This document shows, one piece after another, positions 57,461-64,000 of a stretch of 64,000 bases of DNA; position 1 is the stretch's first letter; the number at the start of each line of letters is the position of its first letter. The DNA lies in the IMG/VR virus record IMGVR_UViG_3300042330_000875, positions 62,001 through 126,000 of that record. One strand, written 5' to 3'. A program made the position numbers and the translations under genes. Source of the stretch: a virus. The notes beneath the pieces are model-generated. The model was not told the origin of the DNA. It did no database searches and saw only the letters and a list, made by a program, of their open reading frames with translations.

Positions 57461-57979
57461 TTGAGTAAAATTATTAATGAAGATATTCGTTCCTATCGTG
57501 TGCTTTTAATTGACGAAAATGGAACTAAACTTGGTGAATTTAATCGTAATGCTGCAATCCAAATGGCTTATGAAAAAAATTTAGATTTAGTTCAAATTTC
57601 AATTGGACCAAACGAAATTCCAGTAACAAAAATGCTTGATGCTGGAAAGTATTTTTATGAAAAAGAAAAAACTTTTAAAGCACAACGATCAGCACAACGC
57701 GCAAAAGAAATTCAATTAAAAGAAATTCAATTGCGTCCTGTAACTGATACTGGTGATTTAAATGTCAAAGCCAATCGCACAAAAGAATTTCTATCAGTTG
57801 GAGATTTAGTTAAAATTGTCATGCGTTTTAAAGGGCGTGAACAAAGTAATAAAGCAGTTGGCTTCGATACAATGCAAGAATTTATCGATTTGATTCCCAA
57901 TAATCTTTATACAGTTGAACAACAATTACAAGATTCAGGAAAACAAATTATTGTTGTATTAAAAGGCATCAAACAATAA
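57461..57979 (+). CDS. infC: Translation initiation factor IF-3
   Basis: 172 residues (E. coli IF-3: 180). INEDIRSYRVLLIDENGTKLGEF, then the linker-region IQLKEIQLRP and C-domain VKIVMRFKGREQSNKAVGF are typical of IF-3. Starts with TTG after CGGAG; bacterial infC also uses a rare start codon for self-control by IF-3 discrimination, so the rare start here may allow similar regulation. IF-3 binds the 30S subunit and selects the start codon; the phage copy may bias translation to phage mRNAs. Phage IF-3 genes have been reported in huge phages. Confidence 0.9.
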   Translation: MSKIINEDIRSYRVLLIDENGTKLGEFNRNAAIQMAYEKNLDLVQISIGPNEIPVTKMLDAGKYFYEKEKTFKAQRSAQRAKEIQLKEIQLRPVTDTGDLNVKANRTKEFLSVGDLVKIVMRFKGREQSNKAVGFDTMQEFIDLIPNNLYTVEQQLQDSGKQIIVVLKGIKQ

Positions 57980-58315
57980 TTGGCTTATATTTATTATGTT
58001 GATGGTGAAAAATTTACAACCGATGATTACGATGAAGTTCCTAAGTATGATGTTTCTTCACCTGATGAAAATACGCCAGCTTATGAAAGTTTAGAAATTG
58101 GAACAAAAGTTTGGTGTAAAAAAGGTTGGCGTTTGTATAGATTAATTGGTCCCGCCGTTGTTTATATAAATGGTGATTATAATTTTTGGTTAGATGGAAA
58201 ATATTATGGAAAAGATATCAATGCTTGGTTAAAAAATCATCCAAATCCAGATATTTATTTCGATGCAATTGGTTTAAGTGAAACCGAACGAGTTTTGTGG
58301 TTTTTGCAAAATTAA
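57980..58315 (+). CDS. YYIDG-family protein, copy 16 (TD-tail type)
   Basis: Begins with TTG, immediately at the end of infC, so again a rare start codon. 111 residues: YIYYVDGEKFTT, VSSPDENTPAYESLEIG, YRLIGPAVVYING (HRLT replaced by YRLI, DG by NG), FWLDGKYYGKDINAWL, HPNPDIYFDAIG and SETERVLWFLQN. A class-G promoter starts three bases after its stop. Confidence 0.8.
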   Translation: MAYIYYVDGEKFTTDDYDEVPKYDVSSPDENTPAYESLEIGTKVWCKKGWRLYRLIGPAVVYINGDYNFWLDGKYYGKDINAWLKNHPNPDIYFDAIGLSETERVLWFLQN

Positions 58316-58318
58316 TCA

Positions 58319-58347
58319 TTGACAAAAATCAGAAAATTTTCTATATT
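58319..58347 (+). promoter_or_regulatory. Class-G promoter
   Basis: TTGACA, 17 bases ending GAAAATTTTC, TATATT, then AGTTTATCAAATAATG. Serves the gene at 58382. Confidence 0.85.
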
Positions 58348-58381
58348 AGTTTATCAAATAATGTAAACAAGGAGAATGTTT

Positions 58382-58573
58382 ATGGATGACTCAACATTTA
58401 AAAATATTTTTCAGAAAATTAACGATTATTTAGATGGTTATCCATTTCATAAAAAACTGCGTTTGCTTCAATTAATTTTAGATAATAATGGCAAATTATC
58501 GGAAAATGATAGCTTATTATTCTCCGATCTTTCTAATGAGCAAATCTCATACATAGAAAATTTAATTGAATAA
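58382..58573 (+). CDS. Small hypothetical protein, 63 aa
   Basis: ATG at 58382 is chosen over 58376, because GGAG at 58371-58374 lies at proper distance only from it. MDDSTFKNIFQKINDYLDGYPFHKKLRLLQL: helical, acidic end. Single-gene unit with class-G promoter and own terminator: early-gene candidate. Confidence 0.6.
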   Translation: MDDSTFKNIFQKINDYLDGYPFHKKLRLLQLILDNNGKLSENDSLLFSDLSNEQISYIENLIE

Positions 58574-58575
58574 CT

Positions 58576-58605
58576 AAAGAGGGGAATTAAATTCCTCTCT
58601 TTTTT
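58576..58605 (+). terminator. Rho-independent terminator
   Basis: AAAGAGGGGAATT-a-AATTCCTCTCTTTTTT stem with T-run. Confidence 0.85.
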
Positions 58606-58661
58606 CTTGCGTTTTATATAAACTATGTTAAACTCTTATTATTAACAAAGGAGTTTAAACA

Positions 58662-59855
58662 ATGTTTCCCGATAATCTTACCCTTGATGAAGTAACTCAA
58701 GTAACCAATGATTTTAATAATCAATTGGGTGTTACTGCGTTTTTGCGTGTTGTAAAAGAAGGATATATTGTTTTCAATTATGCGTTTCAAACTCCCGATT
58801 TGTTCCCAAGGATTAATACAAAAGATGTTTTAGAAAATCGTCGTCGTGCAATTTTGCGTGAATGTCGCGGTTTAACCTTTGATCTTAATGGTAATTTGAT
58901 TGCACGTAAATTTGAAAAGTTTTTTAATATGGATCAAATGCCTGAAACGCATCGGTTAGATTTTTCTCGTAATCATCTTATCATGGATAAGTTAGATGGT
59001 AGTATGATTGCGCCTATGTTGGTTGATAACAAAATTATTTGGTCAACTAAAATGGGCGATACCGATATTGCTAAAATTGTTGATAATTTTGTTCAAGATA
59101 AACCGAACTATGCGAGTTTTGTATTGGATCAAATTAAATTAAATCGCACTGTTCTTTTTGAATTTGTCAGTCGTGAAAATAAAGTTGTAGTAGATTATCC
59201 AGAAGATAATCTAATTATGACTGCTATTCGTGATAATATTACTGGCGATTATATTGCGCGTAATATTCAAGAAATGTGGGCAAAAGAATATAATATTCCT
59301 ATTGTAAATGTGTACAATGGAAAAAATATTCATGAATTAGTAACCCAAGCAAAAGATAATTTTGAAGGTTACGTTATTTGGTTTCTGGATAACGATCAAA
59401 AAGTAAAAATCAAGCTAGATTGGTATCTTGTTCGACATCGCGCAATCGATGCTTTAAGTTCAGAAAAGCGAGTTTTAGAATTAATCGTTGCTGATCAAGT
59501 AGATGATTCAATTGCTTTACTTGACGAAAATGATCAAAAAATTCTAATTGATTTTCAAAAGAAATTTTGGAAAAATGTCGATGATTATTCAAAAAATCTT
59601 GAGATTTCAGTAAAAGAACTTTACGAAAATTGCAAAAAAATTGACAATTCTCGTCGTTATTTTGCTGAACAAGTTTCAAAAGAAAATCGTTTAACTCAAG
59701 CTGCTTATTTTGGTTATTTTGAAAATCAATTGTTTAATTTCCAAGATTTTGTTGTTAAGACGATTAAAAAGAAATTAAACAATAAAAATAATATTGAGCA
59801 AGTTCGGGAAATTTTTAAAATTGTTTGGTCAAGGAATACAACTATTGATGAGTGA
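58662..59855 (+). CDS. rnlA: T4 Rnl1-like RNA ligase
   Basis: 397 residues (T4 Rnl1: 374). The nucleotidyl-transfer motif I is MDKLDGSM with the AMP-accepting Lys110; RGLTFDLNGNLIARKFEKFFN precedes it as in Rnl1; motif IIIa/IV is LFEFVSRENKVVVDYP and motif V is GYVIWFLDNDQKVKIKLD. Rnl1 seals tRNA cut by host anticodon nucleases, after end healing by a kinase. A kinase-like protein is encoded at 45509. AAGGAG precedes the ATG. Confidence 0.88.
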   Translation: MFPDNLTLDEVTQVTNDFNNQLGVTAFLRVVKEGYIVFNYAFQTPDLFPRINTKDVLENRRRAILRECRGLTFDLNGNLIARKFEKFFNMDQMPETHRLDFSRNHLIMDKLDGSMIAPMLVDNKIIWSTKMGDTDIAKIVDNFVQDKPNYASFVLDQIKLNRTVLFEFVSRENKVVVDYPEDNLIMTAIRDNITGDYIARNIQEMWAKEYNIPIVNVYNGKNIHELVTQAKDNFEGYVIWFLDNDQKVKIKLDWYLVRHRAIDALSSEKRVLELIVADQVDDSIALLDENDQKILIDFQKKFWKNVDDYSKNLEISVKELYENCKKIDNSRRYFAEQVSKENRLTQAAYFGYFENQLFNFQDFVVKTIKKKLNNKNNIEQVREIFKIVWSRNTTIDE

Positions 59856-60183
59856 TATTGAAAAAACAATTGAGTGGTTATTAGAAAACGAAGATTTTAG
59901 AAAAATTTTACAATTAGAAAATCTTCGTTTTTTAGATTTAAAAAATATTGATACTAAAGATATATGTTTAAATTTATATAAATTAGATGAATATTTTAAT
60001 TTTATCCGAGAATTTGGTTCTTTTCCTTATAATTTAATTTTTATTAAAGATTATAATAAAATAAATTTATTCGGAATTGAATATAAACATTTTCATTTTA
60101 ATCATGTTAATAATTATGTTATAATTTATTGTCAATTGGATAATACACAAGAAATTTTATGGAGTTTACATGATGGACAGTGA
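59848..60183 (+). CDS. Small protein with TD-like tail, 111 aa
   Basis: ATG at 59848 overlaps the RNA ligase end (coupled); an upstream TTG frame is unlikely. MSDIEKTIEWLLENEDFRKIL start; end YVIIYCQLDNTQEILWSLHDGQ. The tail has T-Q in place of T-D and four extra residues. Same layout as 60170. Confidence 0.65.
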   Translation: MSDIEKTIEWLLENEDFRKILQLENLRFLDLKNIDTKDICLNLYKLDEYFNFIREFGSFPYNLIFIKDYNKINLFGIEYKHFHFNHVNNYVIIYCQLDNTQEILWSLHDGQ

Positions 60184-60487
60184 AACAATTGAGAAAATTT
60201 TTAATAATCCAAAAATAATAGAATTAAATAAACCTGATATTTATTTTTTAGACATGCAAATTCTTCCAAATAATATTTTATTATTTAATTTTGATGAATA
60301 TAAACAACATTTACTTAATGATACTTTAATTGGTAATGTATGGTTTTTAGATGAATTAGTCATTCATCTAAAAAATAATAATTTTAAACCAGAAATTTTA
60401 GAAATTGTTATAGATGATTTAATATTTTATGTAGTTTATAGTGAAATATCAAATACTGATTATTGTTTATGGAGATTAAAATCATGA
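60170..60487 (+). CDS. Small protein with TD-tail, 105 aa
   Basis: Overlaps its neighbour by 14 bases. MMDSETIEKIFNNPKIIELNKPDIYFLDMQIL start, end LIFYVVYSEISNTDYCLWRLKS. Alternation of strands and helices is like the other members. Confidence 0.65.
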   Translation: MMDSETIEKIFNNPKIIELNKPDIYFLDMQILPNNILLFNFDEYKQHLLNDTLIGNVWFLDELVIHLKNNNFKPEILEIVIDDLIFYVVYSEISNTDYCLWRLKS

Positions 60488-60885
60488 CTAAAAAAGAAAC
60501 AACTTTAGAAGAACGTAATGCTTTTGCTCAATATAAATTAGAGTGTCATTTAGAAAACATGTTTTTATCTAAACATGATGATACATATCATCCATTAAAA
60601 GAAAAATTAATTGATTTAAATTATGTTCTTCATGAAAAAGAACGATCAGGCGCATTGTGTGCTGAAATTTTTTGGGGATCAGATAATTTTTTCAACATTT
60701 ATTATGAACCAAATGTTTTATTCCAATATTGGCGAATTTATCTTAAAAAGATGCATGTTTCGGATTTTACTGAAGAAAGAAAATTAAATATTAAACAACG
60801 ATTAAAACATTTCAATGCAAGCGAAGAAATGGTTGAATTTACAAAAATTGTTTTTGATGAGATAAGAAATGAAAAAAATACTTAA
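60484..60885 (+). CDS. Hypothetical protein, 133 aa
   Basis: ATG at 60484 (ATGA coupling) chosen over TTG at 60463. MTKKETTLEERNAFAQYKLECHLENMF, then SGALCAEIFWGSDNFFNIYYEPN and a helical end. A lone FWGSDN recalls FWRSKTD of the TD-tail genes but is internal. Unknown. Confidence 0.6.
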   Translation: MTKKETTLEERNAFAQYKLECHLENMFLSKHDDTYHPLKEKLIDLNYVLHEKERSGALCAEIFWGSDNFFNIYYEPNVLFQYWRIYLKKMHVSDFTEERKLNIKQRLKHFNASEEMVEFTKIVFDEIRNEKNT

Positions 60886-61774
60886 TTGGTGGAATATACA
60901 AAAAGAATATTTTGGTTATAAAACAGAAAAAGATCATGTTTGGAGCATTTTCTTAAATGAATTTAATCGTTTATTAGAATGCGGAAAAGAAGTTGAATTA
61001 CAATACCCAAATAATGAATATTGGGAAGAAAAAATCAATTTTATAAAACAAAAATTTCGTTTAACTGATAAAATTGTTTATGAAAAAAATGATATATTGG
61101 TTGTTGGTGATCTTCATGGTAATTTATCAGCATTAAATTCATTTGTTGAAATGGCAAATAAGATTGATGCTTTGATAATTTTCTTAGGAGATATTTTAGA
61201 TCATGGTCAAGAAAATTTAAAATGTTTTGAAATTGTTTATGATTTATGTGAACAAGGGCGAGCTATTTGTTTAAAATCAAATCATGAACGAAAACATTTT
61301 CGTTATAGTTTAATTGAAGATGGTGCCCCAATTGTAAATTTATCACAAGGAAATTTAAAAACTTTCAATGAAATTCAAGCATTAAGTGAAGAAGATTTTT
61401 CCGCATTTAATTCACGTTTAAAAAGATTTTGGAGTAAAAGTTATTATTATTTTAATATTGATAATTTAGTTTTTGCTCATGCTGCAATTCCAGAAAATCA
61501 TTGGAATAGCCAAGATGTTGATTTAAATTATTATGTACATGGTGATAGTCATGATAAAAATCGTAATAATTTATGGACAAATTATGTAAAAAAAGATATT
61601 ATCGCTGTTGTAGGCCATACATACTTAAACGATTATCCAATTATAAAAACCAATGATAATAATGGACAAACTGTATTTTTAGATACAGGAAGTTCAAAAG
61701 GTGGTCAATTATCAGTTATGAGACTAAAATTTAACGAAAATAAATATGAATTTGTAAATTTTTTTATTTTTTAA
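60869..61774 (+). CDS. PPP-type metallophosphoesterase
   Basis: 301 residues. Metal-binding motifs in order: GDLHGN (about residues 81-86), LGDILDHG, KSNHERKH (the GNHE motif with Ser for Gly), FAHAAIPE and VGHTYLNDYP. The first 70 residues are an extra helical domain beginning MKKILNWWNIQKEYFG. Could be a protein phosphatase like lambda phosphatase or an Ap4A hydrolase; the motifs do not decide. Confidence 0.8.
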   Translation: MKKILNWWNIQKEYFGYKTEKDHVWSIFLNEFNRLLECGKEVELQYPNNEYWEEKINFIKQKFRLTDKIVYEKNDILVVGDLHGNLSALNSFVEMANKIDALIIFLGDILDHGQENLKCFEIVYDLCEQGRAICLKSNHERKHFRYSLIEDGAPIVNLSQGNLKTFNEIQALSEEDFSAFNSRLKRFWSKSYYYFNIDNLVFAHAAIPENHWNSQDVDLNYYVHGDSHDKNRNNLWTNYVKKDIIAVVGHTYLNDYPIIKTNDNNGQTVFLDTGSSKGGQLSVMRLKFNENKYEFVNFFIF

Positions 61775-61811
61775 TTGGATAAAATTTAAAAGAAAGGTTA
61801 TAGTTAAAATT

Positions 61812-62372
61812 ATGAAAACAACGTTGGTTTTAAATGCAGACGCGGCACCAATGACATTAATTCCTATTTCTGCTTATACTTGGCAAGAAGCCATACAAAG
61901 TACATTTTCTGAATCATTTGATATTTTAGAAACTTATGATAATGTTGTGGCACGTAGTCCTAGTATTGAGATGCCTGTGCCATCAGTAATAATGAGTAGG
62001 CATTATGTAAATACAAGTCGTCAAGTAAAAATATCTCGTGAAAATATTAAAGTACGAGATGAATTTCGTTGTCAATATTGTGGCGAAAAATTTCGTTCAC
62101 AAGAATTAACAATGGATCACGTTCATCCAAAGAAAATGGGTGGACAGTATCGCTGGGATAACATTGTAAGCGCTTGTGAGCGTTGTAATTCATTAAAAGG
62201 TCATCGATTAGATATACGCCCTATTCGTCGCCCAACTAAACCTTCATACGGACAAATGATTGAAATTTTAAGAAAAAGTCCTATTTATATTCCTGATATA
62301 AAATGGAATTATTATTTGCATTGGCCTGAGAATTTAGTTAATATAATTGAAGTACCAAAGATTTTAACCTAA
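61812..62372 (+). CDS. HNH endonuclease
   Basis: 186 residues. A zinc-bound HNH site: CQYCGEKFRSQELTMDHVHPKKMGGQYRWDNIVSACERCNSLKG, with catalytic His in DHV, Asn in DNIV, and C-x-x-C pairs on both sides. The N-terminal half (TLVLNADAAPMTLIPISAYTWQEAI) is that of the bacterial HNH family with a conserved L-N-x-D-x-x-P start, so it may not be a homing enzyme. Role unknown: DNA processing or exclusion of rival phages. Confidence 0.85.
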   Translation: MKTTLVLNADAAPMTLIPISAYTWQEAIQSTFSESFDILETYDNVVARSPSIEMPVPSVIMSRHYVNTSRQVKISRENIKVRDEFRCQYCGEKFRSQELTMDHVHPKKMGGQYRWDNIVSACERCNSLKGHRLDIRPIRRPTKPSYGQMIEILRKSPIYIPDIKWNYYLHWPENLVNIIEVPKILT

Positions 62373-62383
62373 TCTTTGGTTTT
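62354..62383 (+). terminator. Terminator overlapping the HNH stop
   Basis: ACCAAAGATT-ttaacct-AATCTTTGGT followed by TTT. Confidence 0.7.
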
Positions 62384-62386
62384 CCA

Positions 62387-62426
62387 AAAAGATAAAATTT
62401 TAGATAAATTAGAGGAAAATAAATGA
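62387..62426 (+). repeat. 40-base leader repeat, copy A
   Basis: AAAAGATAAAATTTTAGATA through GAGGAAAATAAATGA; exact match to the segment at 62785-62824. Contains the ribosome site and ATG of the 62423 gene, and may contain a promoter. Confidence 0.9.
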
Positions 62427-62755
62427 AAAACACTCATATTACGTTTAATTTTGATTTAAATATTAAAAATAAAGATGATATGTTAAAACATATTAGTAAA
62501 ATACATGATTCAGAATCTATTTGGATTAATTTTAAAGATGATTTTAATATCAAATTGGCAAACAATTGGCGTTTTTCATTAAATGATGTTTGTTACATTC
62601 CATTAGATTTATCTAAAACACAATTAGAATCGTTAATAACAAAACTTAATTCTATTGGTTATGACACAGAAGTAGTAAAAGTACCAGACTTTCTTAAAGA
62701 AACGATTGAATTTGCTAATCATACATATTGTATTAAAGTTAATCCGCCACAATAA
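62423..62755 (+). CDS. Hypothetical protein, 110 aa
   Basis: MKNTHITFNFDLNIKNKDDM then LAQN-type strands and a helical segment (LSKTQLESLITKLNSIGYDTEV). An alpha/beta layout. Leader duplicates that of the next gene, suggesting tandem duplication of the control region or common regulation. Not recognised. Confidence 0.6.
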   Translation: MKNTHITFNFDLNIKNKDDMLKHISKIHDSESIWINFKDDFNIKLANNWRFSLNDVCYIPLDLSKTQLESLITKLNSIGYDTEVVKVPDFLKETIEFANHTYCIKVNPPQ

Positions 62756-62784
62756 AATTAAAGAATAAATATATTCTTTTACTT

Positions 62785-62824
62785 AAAAGATAAAATTTTA
62801 GATAAATTAGAGGAAAATAAATGA
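62785..62824 (+). repeat. 40-base leader repeat, copy B
   Basis: Identical to copy A, including the ATGA at its end. An inverted repeat AAAGAATA...TATTCTTT (about 62759-62779) precedes it and may end the previous transcript. Confidence 0.9.
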
Positions 62825-63096
62825 CAGAAAACACTAATCCAACACTTAATATAAAAGATATTTTATCAGCAGTTCAAATTATTGATTATGCAGTTGCACA
62901 AGGAATTATTAAATCTTGGGAAGATTTTGAAAATGTAAAAATTGTTCGTGATCGTCTTCAAGCATTTGGTGAAGCTGCAACAAAAACACAAGAAGCTGCC
63001 GATGCTGCTAATCAAGAAAATCAAGAAGCAGTACAAGAAACGGTTCAAGAACCCGTAGAAGTTAAAAAAGAGACTGTTAAAAAAGCTAAAAAATGA
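62821..63096 (+). CDS. Hypothetical helical protein, 91 aa
   Basis: TLNIKDILSAVQIIDYAVAQGIIKSWEDFENVKIVRDRLQAF is like a small protein I recall next to structural genes in T4-like marine phages. The C-terminal third is an A/E/Q/K-rich low-complexity tail (EAADAANQENQEAVQETVQE). The stop overlaps the next gene (ATGA). Confidence 0.65.
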   Translation: MTENTNPTLNIKDILSAVQIIDYAVAQGIIKSWEDFENVKIVRDRLQAFGEAATKTQEAADAANQENQEAVQETVQEPVEVKKETVKKAKK

Positions 63097-63317
63097 TTTT
63101 AGATTTTAAATGGAATATCGGTGATCGTTGTATTTTTGTTACAGTTGATGACCAAGGAAATGAAGTAAAAATACCAGTAAAAATTTTAAACATCGAAGAT
63201 GAATTTTATCAAATTGCTGGTAATTACTTAGAAAAATTTATTACAACAAAAAATAATAAATTTTATGCACACGCAGATGAATTAACATTTCTGCAAAAAT
63301 TAGAGGTAGTAAAATGA
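63093..63317 (+). CDS. Hypothetical protein, 74 aa
   Basis: MILDFKWNIGDRCIFVTVDDQGNEVKIPVKILNIEDEFYQI: a beta-rich small barrel (SH3- or KOW-like). Coupled on both sides by ATGA overlaps. Unknown function. Confidence 0.6.
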   Translation: MILDFKWNIGDRCIFVTVDDQGNEVKIPVKILNIEDEFYQIAGNYLEKFITTKNNKFYAHADELTFLQKLEVVK

Positions 63318-64000
63318 GTGATTTAAAAATTACAAGACATATAGGTAGAGTTATTAATTCAGATAATAGATTAGCAATTCTTTTCCTTCAAGTACCAAAT
63401 GAACCATATAAATGTTTAGCTGTTAATTTAGATGCATTGAATGATCGATATGCTGGCGCAATTAAAGAAGCCTTATATTCAGATCAAGGACAAAATACAG
63501 AAAATTTAGGTGATTATTTAGGAACTATTCGATTTAATGGCGCTCCGCATTCTTTGATTGCTGAACTTCATATTAAAAATGTTATTCAAAAAATGAATGT
63601 TGAAATGATTGAAATGCTTCCAAGACCAGGAATGCCACATAATTTAGCTGAACTTTTAGTTGAAATGGGGAGATTAGATAAAGATTTAGCTGAAACATTA
63701 CTTAAAAGAAAATTAATTACAAAAATTGATCCAAATGAAATATTAAAAAATATCAATGCAAACAAAGACGCATTGAAAACAGATAATATTTATGAAATGA
63801 ATATTAAAAATGCAAACGAAGAAACTAAAATGAATCAAGCAAGATTTTTATTAAATCAAGCAGAAGATTTAGATCATCAGGCATTTTTAAAACGTCAACA
63901 AGCTTATGCAATTGTTCCTGCGTTAGACCCAGCAAAATCACATATTCGTGAAAGTTTAGAAAATTCAGTTGTATCGAAAGATGTTGAAATTGATTTAGCA
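63314..64000 (+). CDS. Conserved phage protein, 3' end beyond window
   Basis: The ATG at 63314 overlaps the previous stop and the frame is open to the window end (229 codons). It begins MSDLKITRHIGRVINSDNRL and has MLPRPGMPHNLAELL near residue 100, like a conserved protein I recall from marine T4-like phages and relatives, where it lies near virion genes. Later part is helical (MNQARFLLNQAEDLDHQAFL). Function unknown; possibly head morphogenesis. Confidence 0.7.
   Translation, partial: MSDLKITRHIGRVINSDNRLAILFLQVPNEPYKCLAVNLDALNDRYAGAIKEALYSDQGQNTENLGDYLGTIRFNGAPHSLIAELHIKNVIQKMNVEMIEMLPRPGMPHNLAELLVEMGRLDKDLAETLLKRKLITKIDPNEILKNINANKDALKTDNIYEMNIKNANEETKMNQARFLLNQAEDLDHQAFLKRQQAYAIVPALDPAKSHIRESLENSVVSKDVEIDLA

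Noticed and set aside
2939-58315. YYIDG family as toxin-antitoxin antitoxins (YwqK-like)
   Set aside because: The central motif resembles YwqK/MORN sequences, but no copy has a conserved toxin partner next to it.
61812-62372. HNH protein as a homing endonuclease in an intron
   Set aside because: The gene is free-standing in a normal gene row, no split gene is next to it, and its N-terminal half is that of a general bacterial HNH family.
2-64000. Many antisense ORFs of 60-125 codons (for example 20831-21208 minus inside clpA, 24794-25036 minus, 26205-26414 minus, 28871-29185 plus)
   Set aside because: They lie fully inside strong genes on the other strand, lack ribosome sites, and have compositions expected from reversed codons.
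2-64000. Stop-codon reassignment as in some large phages
   Set aside because: TAG ends ordinary genes (10269, 30212, 33321), and TGA and TAA are used widely at expected ends.
2-64000. tRNA genes
   Set aside because: I found no stretch with a convincing T-arm (GTTCRANYC) plus acceptor pairing outside coding regions; a tRNA scan would settle it.

Overview
The window is a dense, AT-rich piece of a large tailed phage of the T4 superfamily (contractile-tail myovirus type). Virion and replication genes recognisable in T4 terms are a gp25-like baseplate wedge, a gp4-like head-completion nuclease, a probable small terminase, a probable gp13-like neck protein, a UvsW-like helicase, a UvsY-like mediator and an Rnl1-like RNA ligase. 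A two-gene spanin (i-spanin plus lipoprotein o-spanin) points to a Gram-negative host. Several genes in the 27.8-33.6 kb island look alphaproteobacterial to me, which hints at the host group but does not prove it. TAA, TGA and TAG all end genes, so the standard bacterial code is used. I saw no tRNA genes and no CRISPR array.

Layout. 0-3.3 kb: MoxR-type AAA+ ATPase (cut by the window edge), a small chimeric gene, and a HExxH/VWA partner. 3.4-10 kb: small unknowns, UvsY, UvsW. 10-14.2 kb: deoxyribonucleotidase, gp25, a 2H-phosphoesterase-like protein, PilZ, IscA-like protein. 14.3-19.2 kb: GNAT, long fibre or tail protein, Acb1-like anti-CBASS candidate, spanins. 19.2-27.5 kb: ClpA-like unfoldase, two deaminases, two structural proteins. 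27.5-34.9 kb: a mosaic island of higher GC with an IS1595-type transposase, DUF6471-like and XRE regulators, a secreted glycoside hydrolase with RTX and DUF5648-like repeats, and remnants. 35-46.9 kb: AAA+ ATPase, gp4 and terminase cluster, and a minus-strand operon with an epimerase and a polynucleotide-kinase-like protein. 47-64 kb: RNase H, YqeY, neck protein, radical SAM protein, membrane coiled-coil protein, ClpX-like unfoldase, translation factor IF-3, RNA ligase, phosphatase, HNH nuclease, small phage proteins.

Three patterns run through the whole window. (1) A family of about 100-residue proteins (N-terminal YYIDG, central HRLTGPA...DG...LNG) occurs 16 times on both strands, at least two copies being frameshifted; the copies carry one of two interchangeable C-terminal modules. 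(2) One of those modules, roughly T-D-x-[VIL]-L-[WFY]-x-L-[KQ]-N at the extreme C-terminus, also ends eleven otherwise different small proteins. (3) At least nine promoters share a sigma70-like -35 and -10 with an exact 17-base spacer ending in GAAAATTTTC or a close variant; most drive small proteins of unknown function, as expected of early host-takeover genes. Three intergenic copies of an approximately 85-base repeat lie next to this network.

The phage also encodes two different Clp unfoldases, each with an apparent ClpP-docking IGF loop, plus IF-3, suggesting it redirects host proteolysis and translation. An RNA kinase-like protein and RNA ligase, the Acb1-like protein and the 2H protein suggest counter-defence by RNA repair and cyclic-nucleotide removal. 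Functions are inferred from motifs read by eye; no database search was run.
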